From contig CAZWZF010000097.1 in the NCBI GenBank assembly GCA_964638715.1, positions 1-10,196 of the forward strand: a DNA stretch of 10,196 nt, given 5' to 3'. Below are positions 5,831 to 10,196 of the stretch, one piece after another. The notes below the pieces were generated by a model that ran no database searches, had not been told where the DNA came from, and saw only the letters and a program-made list of their open reading frames with translations. Numbering within the stretch: the first letter of the stretch is position 1; every line of letters begins with the position of its first letter. Made by a program: the position numbers and the translations under genes. This DNA is from JBAXQQ01 sp037131695 (GTDB taxonomy: Bacteria > Armatimonadota > Hebobacteria > CAIYQO01).

Positions 5831-5959
5831 CGTCTTTTTATATGTCGCGAGACAGTTTTTCGGAAGGTATCCCTTCCGCACATCGAAACTTATCAGCTCC
5901 AAGGCACCGCTGCTTGTCTCATTGCCGGTTGCCGGGTTATACTAAACCTCTCTTAATGC
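5797..5959 (-). ncRNA. Candidate structured non-coding RNA, about 163 nt, family not identified
   Basis: Defined by a perfect promoter at 5966-5994 (start near 5959) and an intrinsic terminator at 5794-5830. No ribosome-binding site with an open frame of note is seen on this strand. Helices visible in the RNA: GGUU(UAGUAU)AACC at 5948-5935; CGGAAGG-GAUA-CCUUCCG at 5878-5861; and a long-range pairing of GAGACA (5920-5915) with UGUCUC (5854-5849) that encloses the second hairpin. In order, the blocks AAGAGAGG, CCGGCAACC and GGUGCC resemble the SAM-I/SAM-IV riboswitch core. A matching P1 partner, the kink-turn helix and the AAUUCC segment were not found, so I do not call a riboswitch. Options are an independent small RNA (6S-like in size), or a divergent attenuating riboswitch ahead of the 66-residue protein gene. 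Confidence 0.6.
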
Positions 5960-5965
5960 AAATAG

Positions 5966-5994
5966 ATTATAGTTATTTTATTTAATGTTGTCAA
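5966..5994 (-). promoter_or_regulatory. Perfect sigma70-type promoter driving the small RNA
   Basis: Minus strand TTGACA (5994-5989), exactly 17 bp of AT-rich spacer, TATAAT (5971-5966). Both hexamers match the consensus completely. This is the strongest promoter in the window, which suits an abundant stable RNA. The predicted start falls at G5959, a few bases before AAGAGAGG. Confidence 0.8.
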
Positions 5995-6130
5995 GGGTGG
6001 GATGGATGAGAGGAAAATCCTTCTCTCCAATTGTTTTATAATACAGTTATAGTTAATTAATGGTCACTTTTTGGAAAGAGGTGACTAAATTTATTGCCTT
6101 TTCTGTTAAATACAAACCAAAGTAAACATC
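5995..6130. other. Intergenic stretch without a gene
   Basis: AT-rich DNA between the small RNA promoter and the 3' end of the GH28-like gene. It holds two weak inverted repeats: agagga/tccttct near 6009-6026, and gtcac/gtgac around 6063-6083. Either could be a weak terminator for the GH28-like gene, but neither has a convincing T-run. No open frame with start signals is seen. Confidence 0.4.
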
Positions 6131-6158
6131 TCAATTGTCAATTGTCAATCGTCAATTC
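6131..6158. repeat. Four tandem 7-nt repeats (tcaattg) across the GH28-like stop codon
   Basis: Plus strand reads tcaattg, tcaattg, tcaatcg, tcaattc: four copies of a heptamer. Two and a half lie inside the end of the beta-helix gene and encode its last residues and stop. The others extend past it. Strand slippage here would alter the C-terminus. Confidence 0.7.
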
Positions 6159-7323
6159 TTTTTACATTGCTGAACAAATACGGGTGTTTGTTGTCGCTTT
6201 TTACATTATCGATTATTATCGAGTCGCCGTCGTCGCAGACTATTAGCGGGCCATCACCGGCATTTTTCAATTTCACATTATGCAGTGCGATAGTTCCAAA
6301 CTTTCTGGCATTCAGGAATTCTTTCTTCTCCACGCCGTCGCGCAGTTCCAGGGTTACGTTTTCCATCGTTAATTGCAACTGGTGGGCATCGTCGCCGATG
6401 GCGATGGATGGTATTTTCAACCCGGTGGCGATAATGTTCTCAAACTTGATAGTGGTCACCGGCTGTCCGGTTTGCCACAGGCCATCAAGATAGTTGTATT
6501 CATACAGCGAATCGCAATTTTCCGCGGTGCAGTCTTTCACCAGCCAGTTCCCGCTTAACTTCACCGGGTTTCTGTCTACCGGCGACAGGTGGCATATCGC
6601 GGCAAACATGTTGGTGCGTCCGCTGACCCGATGGATATATTCACCCGGCGCCCAGAATCGGCAATTTTGCAGCGTGATATTCAGGCACCCAAGGTGCAAA
6701 CCATTGCAGGAAGCGTTAATCTGACAGTTGGTAATCTCAAAATTCTCGTTGTCACTGCCGGCATACGCGTCATCGCCAGTGCGAAAATCGCAGTTTTTCA
6801 CCACAAAGTCAGTACATCGTTGGGTGTGCAGTCCGTCATGGCCGCCCAATATCGTGACATTATCCAGGGTTGCACCAACGCAGTCGTGGCAATAAATTGC
6901 CCAGTTAGCCGACCGAACGATAGTGATGCCGCGAATCTCAATCTGACGGCAATTTGCCAGCAATATGCCGTGGGGACCGCGGAAATTCTCCTCACCCTGC
7001 TGGTTGAAACAATCGACGCCATCAATGGTGCCTTCGCCGATAATGCGGAATGACGACAGGTTTTCTCCGGTGATGAACGCCTCTGTCCATGCACCGGTGC
7101 CATAATCAAGACAATTATCGCTGCCCAGCAGCACCGCACCTTTATCCAACTGTATAGTCATCGCACCGTGAATATTCAACCCGCCGGTGCGATAAATCCC
7201 GGCAGGAAACTGCACTACCCCACCATCATTCCCCGCCATATCCAACACCCGCTGAATAATAACTGTCTGCAACTGCTCAACATCTGCCGTCACGCCATAA
7301 TCAACAACATTATATATCGACAT
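6145..7323 (-). CDS. Right-handed beta-helix, GH28/polygalacturonase-like protein
   Basis: A 392-residue protein. The N-terminal VVDYGVTAD (6-14) is the usual entry motif of pectate-lyase-superfamily proteins. FPAGIYRTGGL (39-49) and then GEGTIDG (96-102) are typical of GH28 enzymes. Repeated coil patterns such as IEIRGITIVRSANWAI and LDNVTIL continue to the end. Catalytic region: HDG at 162-164 where GH28 has NTDG; RTGDDAYAG at 181-189 with the conserved GDD; and NASCNGLHLG at 203-212 in place of the GHG loop. The acid pair is retained but the surroundings are unusual, so the substrate need not be polygalacturonate. No signal peptide is visible, suggesting cytoplasmic action on imported oligosaccharides. 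ATG 7323 is preceded by AGGAG-like GGAG with 7-nt spacing. It is divergent from the gene at 7491, so the two may be co-regulated. Confidence 0.85.
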   Translation of the reverse strand: MSIYNVVDYGVTADVEQLQTVIIQRVLDMAGNDGGVVQFPAGIYRTGGLNIHGAMTIQLDKGAVLLGSDNCLDYGTGAWTEAFITGENLSSFRIIGEGTIDGVDCFNQQGEENFRGPHGILLANCRQIEIRGITIVRSANWAIYCHDCVGATLDNVTILGGHDGLHTQRCTDFVVKNCDFRTGDDAYAGSDNENFEITNCQINASCNGLHLGCLNITLQNCRFWAPGEYIHRVSGRTNMFAAICHLSPVDRNPVKLSGNWLVKDCTAENCDSLYEYNYLDGLWQTGQPVTTIKFENIIATGLKIPSIAIGDDAHQLQLTMENVTLELRDGVEKKEFLNARKFGTIALHNVKLKNAGDGPLIVCDDGDSIIIDNVKSDNKHPYLFSNVKRIDD

Positions 7324-7351
7324 AAAATAGCTCCTGAAATTAATCTGGCTA

Positions 7352-7360
7352 ATTGTAACA
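7352..7360 (-). promoter_or_regulatory. Possible extended -10 element for the GH28-like gene
   Basis: Minus strand TGT followed by TACAAT (7357-7352), 5 of 6 to consensus with the TG extension. The start would lie near 7345, 22 nt upstream of the ATG. No convincing -35 is present. Confidence 0.3.
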
Positions 7361-7416
7361 AAAAAAGTTGTGGTGATGTTGGGTTGGTTTTTGGACTGGA
7401 TTTATTTTATTAATTA

Positions 7417-7439
7417 CCATTAAACTTGCAGGTTAATGG
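7417..7439. promoter_or_regulatory. Palindrome CCATTAA-N9-TTAATGG in the divergent intergenic region
   Basis: Two perfect 7-bp arms (7417-7423 and 7433-7439) sit in the 167-bp gap between the divergent GH28-like and glycosidase-like genes. Position and symmetry fit an operator for a dimeric regulator, or an RNA hairpin in the leader of the plus-strand gene. No regulator gene is in the window. Confidence 0.35.
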
Positions 7440-7490
7440 AATAACTATAAAGAAAATAGCGACAGGGTTATTTATGGGGAGTATTTTACC

Positions 7491-9512
7491 ATGACATATA
7501 AAGGCAAATGGCACGGCGACAATAAATATTTTGGGCTGCATTATGACTTGCATGCCGGTGAAAATGATACCGTATTGGGTACACGGTGCAGCGAGGAAGA
7601 GCTTGTTCCCATGCTGGAGTTGATGGCACCAGATTTTGTGCAGACAGACTGCAAGGGACATCCGGGATATACCAGTTGGTTCAGCAAGGTGAAAAACGCC
7701 TCGGTACCGGCAGGATTGACCCATGACGCGATGATGCAATGGCGCGCCGCCACCCGCAAGTTGGGGTTGCCGCTGCATTGCCACTATTCCGGCGTGTGGG
7801 ACAAGGCGGCGGGGTCGAAACATCCGGAGTGGTGCGTAGTAACCGCAGATGGCAAGGGAGCAGGCGCGCCATTCGGACAAAATGCCGGCGCGCCTACCTA
7901 TGAAAAGATGTGCCCGCGCAGTCCGTACCTGGATGAATTAATGATTCCGCAAATGCTGGAACTGATAGACCGCTACGAAGTGGACGGATTTTGGATAGAT
8001 GGCGATTTGTGGGCGGTGGAACCATGCTATTGCGATAAATGCAAAGCGGCATGGACACAGCAGACAGGAATTGCCGAACCGCCAATAACATTTGACGACC
8101 CGAATTGGCCGCGCTGGTGGAATTTCACCCGGGAATCTTTTTACGAAGTTGTCACGAAATACTGCGACGCGGTGCATAACCACAAAGCTGGCGTGCTGGT
8201 ATGTTCCAACTGGCTGCAAACCTTCAAGAATCCCGGCGAACCGGCAGTGCCGACCGACTGGATAAGCGGCGACAACGCCTGGGTGTGGGGGTTGGACGGC
8301 AGCCGATGCGAAGCGCGTTTTTTATCCACCCGCGGCAAACCATGGGACATCATGTTATGGAACTTTTACTGTTCACACGGCATGGGACAGCCTGAATCAC
8401 CCTGGACAGTGAAGCCGCCGGAAATGCTGATGCAGGAATCGGCGGTATTGCTGGCGTTTGGCGGCAATGTGCAGGTATATGAACATCCTCCGGTACGGGA
8501 CGGACGACTGGTGGAATGGCGGCAGCGGCGCATGGGGGAAGTATCAAAATTCGTGAAATCCCGTCGGGAAGTCTGCCAGCATACTGATTCATTGCCGCAA
8601 ATTGCCGTATTGCATTCCGAACATCATTTATACGCCGATGTTCGCGGCAACAATATGATGTGGAATGTCGACGCTTCGGCGGTACAGGGAGCGGTATTCG
8701 CGCTGTTGGAAAGCAGTTACGGCGTTGATATACTCGACGAATGGGCATTGCTGCCGCGACTGGCGAAGTTCCCGATGGTGGTGGTGCCGGAACAAACAAA
8801 TATGTCTGATGAAATGATAGCGGCACTGAAAAATTATGTGCTTAATGGCGGTGCGTTGCTGATTACCGGCAGCGGAATGTATGACCGTTTCGGCGCAGAG
8901 TTCCTGGGATTTGCCGGCAATGAAGTGCAGACGGACAAATGTTTCGACATACCCGCCGATGATGGTTCGGTATCACTGTTCAGTAAAGAATGGCGTTTGG
9001 GCAAAGCGACAACCGGTAAAGTGCTGGGCAATATTGGCAGCGGCAGCTTGCTGGAAGACAAAATAATGCCAAATCCAGCCGCTGTCATTAACCAGGTTGG
9101 CAAAGGTCAGGTAATTTACGTACCCGCCGCAATATTCCACGATTTTGCGCATAACCATTATCCGCTGACCCGTTGCTTCATACGCGAGATAACAGAAAAA
9201 CTGCTGCCTGACCCGATGATACGTGTGAAAGCACCAACCTGTATTGACGTCGCCATGCGCCAGCGCGATGGGGAAATAATCATCCACTTCGTAAATCGCA
9301 TCAGCGGCATTCCAAATACCCCCAATAATGGCGCCATCGACGAAATACCACCGGTTGGACCGATAGCAATACATATCAACATGGATAAACCACCCAAGGT
9401 AGTCACCGGAGTCTTGGAAGACAATAAAGTTGATTGGCAGTGGAACGCTGGCAAACTGTCAATTCAGGTATCAAGCGTGTATATCCATAACGCGGTGGTG
9501 GTGAAGGTATAA
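7491..9512 (+). CDS. Putative glycoside hydrolase with TIM barrel and beta-galactosidase trimerisation-like domain
   Basis: A 673-residue protein. Residues 10-330 look like a (beta/alpha)8 glycosidase barrel: YFGLHYDLHAG (13-23), LHCHYSGVWD (95-104) and VDGFWIDGDLW (164-174). D170 in FWIDGD is a candidate catalytic or binding acid. CYCDKCKAAW follows at 179-188, a Cys-rich motif found in the GHL6/GH42-related group and perhaps metal-binding (C179, C181, C184). Residues about 370-560 resemble the class-I glutamine-amidotransferase-like trimerisation domain of GH42 beta-galactosidases: FPMVVVPEQTNMSDEMIAALKNYV, NGGALLITG at 452-460, and GKGQVIYVPA at 537-546. A C-terminal beta-rich region (about 580-673) ends the protein. 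No signal peptide, so probably cytoplasmic. GGGGAG at 7476-7481 precedes the ATG by 9 nt. Substrate unknown; a galactosidase, fucosidase-like or other activity is possible. Confidence 0.75.
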   Translation: MTYKGKWHGDNKYFGLHYDLHAGENDTVLGTRCSEEELVPMLELMAPDFVQTDCKGHPGYTSWFSKVKNASVPAGLTHDAMMQWRAATRKLGLPLHCHYSGVWDKAAGSKHPEWCVVTADGKGAGAPFGQNAGAPTYEKMCPRSPYLDELMIPQMLELIDRYEVDGFWIDGDLWAVEPCYCDKCKAAWTQQTGIAEPPITFDDPNWPRWWNFTRESFYEVVTKYCDAVHNHKAGVLVCSNWLQTFKNPGEPAVPTDWISGDNAWVWGLDGSRCEARFLSTRGKPWDIMLWNFYCSHGMGQPESPWTVKPPEMLMQESAVLLAFGGNVQVYEHPPVRDGRLVEWRQRRMGEVSKFVKSRREVCQHTDSLPQIAVLHSEHHLYADVRGNNMMWNVDASAVQGAVFALLESSYGVDILDEWALLPRLAKFPMVVVPEQTNMSDEMIAALKNYVLNGGALLITGSGMYDRFGAEFLGFAGNEVQTDKCFDIPADDGSVSLFSKEWRLGKATTGKVLGNIGSGSLLEDKIMPNPAAVINQVGKGQVIYVPAAIFHDFAHNHYPLTRCFIREITEKLLPDPMIRVKAPTCIDVAMRQRDGEIIIHFVNRISGIPNTPNNGAIDEIPPVGPIAIHINMDKPPKVVTGVLEDNKVDWQWNAGKLSIQVSSVYIHNAVVVKV

Positions 9513-9616
9513 GAGGTGTTGGTGATTAAAATATTTTAAAGATGTATGAATGGGTAAGGTTATTGGGTTGGCAACAGCCATAGCATTTTACACATTTATT
9601 TCCAATATTATTTGAA

Positions 9617-9948
9617 AATAATTCCATAGCCCACAGCATCGCTCTCACCCTTATACACATTTTTTACAATATAGCTTTGACCCCATTTAGGGGTCGGATG
9701 TTTATAGCATTGAAACTAACAGAAGTTAATCGACCCCAGAGTGGGTCGGATGTAATTACCAGCAATTTTCTTTTATTAAAAGATTGTTACTGCAACCTTA
9801 CATCCGACCCACTCTGGGGTCGTAATATCTATTTTGAGACTTTTTCTATAAACATCTGACCCCGCTGGGGTCATTTTGTATATAAATATTAGCATTTTAT
9901 AAAAATGTGTATAAGGGTGAGGGCGTTGCCGTGGGCTATGGAATTATT
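9617..9948. repeat. 332-bp nested palindromic element, no coding capacity
   Basis: The outer arms 9617-9664 and 9901-9948 are inverted copies, 45 of 48 positions identical. Inside, 9690-9707 and 9846-9863 are inverted copies with one mismatch. Further in, 9731-9755 and 9798-9822 are perfect 25-bp inverted copies. The core (about 9763-9788) is another hairpin built on cttttattaaaag. Four short GACCC(C)...(G)GGGTC hairpins lie at 9679-9695, 9732-9747, 9806-9821 and 9858-9872; each is joined to GGATGT or its complement (AGATGT at the last). A short frame at 9677-9859 only runs through the palindrome and is not a gene. The form fits a MITE or compound REP-type element. A structured RNA is possible, but no promoter was seen. 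Confidence 0.85.
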
Positions 9949-9993
9949 AAATAAAAGGTAACAGGCAATTACAAAACCTTGCGATACCCCGAT

Positions 9994-10035
9994 GGGACAG
10001 ACACCTTCCTGGCTTCGCCACTCGGTGTCAGTCCC
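9994..10035. repeat. REP-like hairpin
   Basis: gggacagacacc (9994-10005) pairs with ggtgtcagtccc (10024-10035), 11 of 12 positions, and encloses a second hairpin TGGC-ttc-GCCA (10010-10020). Its ends match those of the hairpin at 1656-1727: gggacagRca at one side, cagtccct at the other. This form is typical of dispersed REP elements mobilised by REP-associated tyrosine transposases; no such transposase is in the window. Confidence 0.65.
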
Positions 10036-10147
10036 TGATTTATACTAAAAATTTCAAATTGAAACAATGAAATATTAGGTTTTGCAAGAGCCTGGTAAAT
10101 ATCCAGATATTCCTATACATTTTCTATTCATGTAAAATATTATAAAC

Positions 10148-10196
10148 GGGGTAGTCGGTTAGCTCCTCCTGTGCTACAATTACCCCATGACATCTT
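10148..10196 (+). other. Hairpin and possible gene start at the window edge
   Basis: ggggta (10148-10153) is complementary to tacccc (10181-10186), and a TACAAT hexamer lies at 10175-10180. An ATG at 10187 opens a frame that leaves the window after three codons. No ribosome-binding site precedes it, so a following gene is only a possibility. Confidence 0.2.

Noticed and set aside
5861..5878. CGGAAGG/CCTTCCG hairpin as a terminator
   Set aside because: It is followed by A on the RNA strand; on the other strand the T-run comes before the stem and not after it.
5768..5956. Plus-strand open frame of 62 codons
   Set aside because: It is antisense to the promoter-RNA-terminator unit, has no ribosome-binding site and no protein-like composition.
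5797..5959. A firm SAM riboswitch annotation
   Set aside because: Only three short blocks agree; the P1 partner strand, kink-turn helix and AAUUCC segment are not found. Kept as an unassigned RNA with the resemblance noted.
6589..7053. Plus-strand open frame of 154 codons
   Set aside because: Shadow of the GH28-like gene on the opposite strand; no recognisable motif or ribosome-binding site.
7410..7880. Minus-strand open frame of 156 codons across the divergent region
   Set aside because: It is antisense to the glycosidase-like gene, which has strong domain evidence and a ribosome-binding site.
9677..9859. Open frame of 60 codons in the nested palindrome
   Set aside because: It simply reads through the inverted repeats, with no start signals.
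9617..9948. CRISPR array
   Set aside because: The repeats are inverted and nested, not direct with regular unique spacers.

Overview
The window looks like a piece of a chromosome from a Gram-negative, carbohydrate-degrading bacterium. My best guess is the Planctomycetota-Verrucomicrobiota-Lentisphaerota group, with Lentisphaerota/Victivallales most likely. This is an inference from gene content: paired uroporphyrinogen-decarboxylase-family proteins, a ROK kinase, a GH28-like beta-helix protein, a large uncharacterised glycosidase-like protein, a heptose nucleotidyltransferase, and many palindromic intergenic repeats. No rRNA, tRNA, CRISPR array, transposase or phage gene is visible.

Layout. 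(1) 1-339: the C-terminal end of an amidohydrolase, plus strand. (2) 340-1748: a ROK-family sugar kinase (579-1433) bracketed by two copies of one palindromic repeat family. A candidate promoter and a structured leader follow. (3) 1749-3856: two translationally coupled URO-D/methyltransferase-fold genes. Only the second keeps the thiol zinc ligands of MtaA-type methyltransferases. (4) 3863-5254, minus strand: a housekeeping operon rfaE2 - acpS - DUF721/DciA-like gene with a clear promoter at 5287-5315. (5) 5342-6144: a long inverted repeat, a 66-residue membrane protein gene, and upstream of it a complete RNA transcription unit. That unit has a perfect sigma70-type promoter at 5966-5994, about 163 nt of structured RNA, and an intrinsic terminator at 5794-5830. 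(6) 6145-9512: a divergent pair, a GH28-like beta-helix protein (minus) and a 673-residue glycosidase-like protein (plus), with a palindrome between them. (7) 9513-10196: non-coding DNA dominated by a 332-bp nested palindrome with 48-bp outer arms, followed by a REP-like hairpin.

How it works together. The amidohydrolase, ROK kinase, URO-D pair and two glycosidase-like proteins suggest intracellular use of plant- or mucin-derived saccharides and methylated or aromatic substituents, but no substrate can be read from the sequence. None of the complete proteins shows a signal peptide, so the two glycosidase-like enzymes probably act in the cytoplasm. The rfaE2-acpS-DUF721 operon combines lipopolysaccharide heptose supply, acyl-carrier-protein activation and a probable replicative-helicase loader.

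The strongest unexplained signals are the promoter-to-terminator RNA at 5797-5959, the nested palindrome at 9617-9948, and an 18-nt motif repeated at 514-531, 5363-5380 and 5456-5473.
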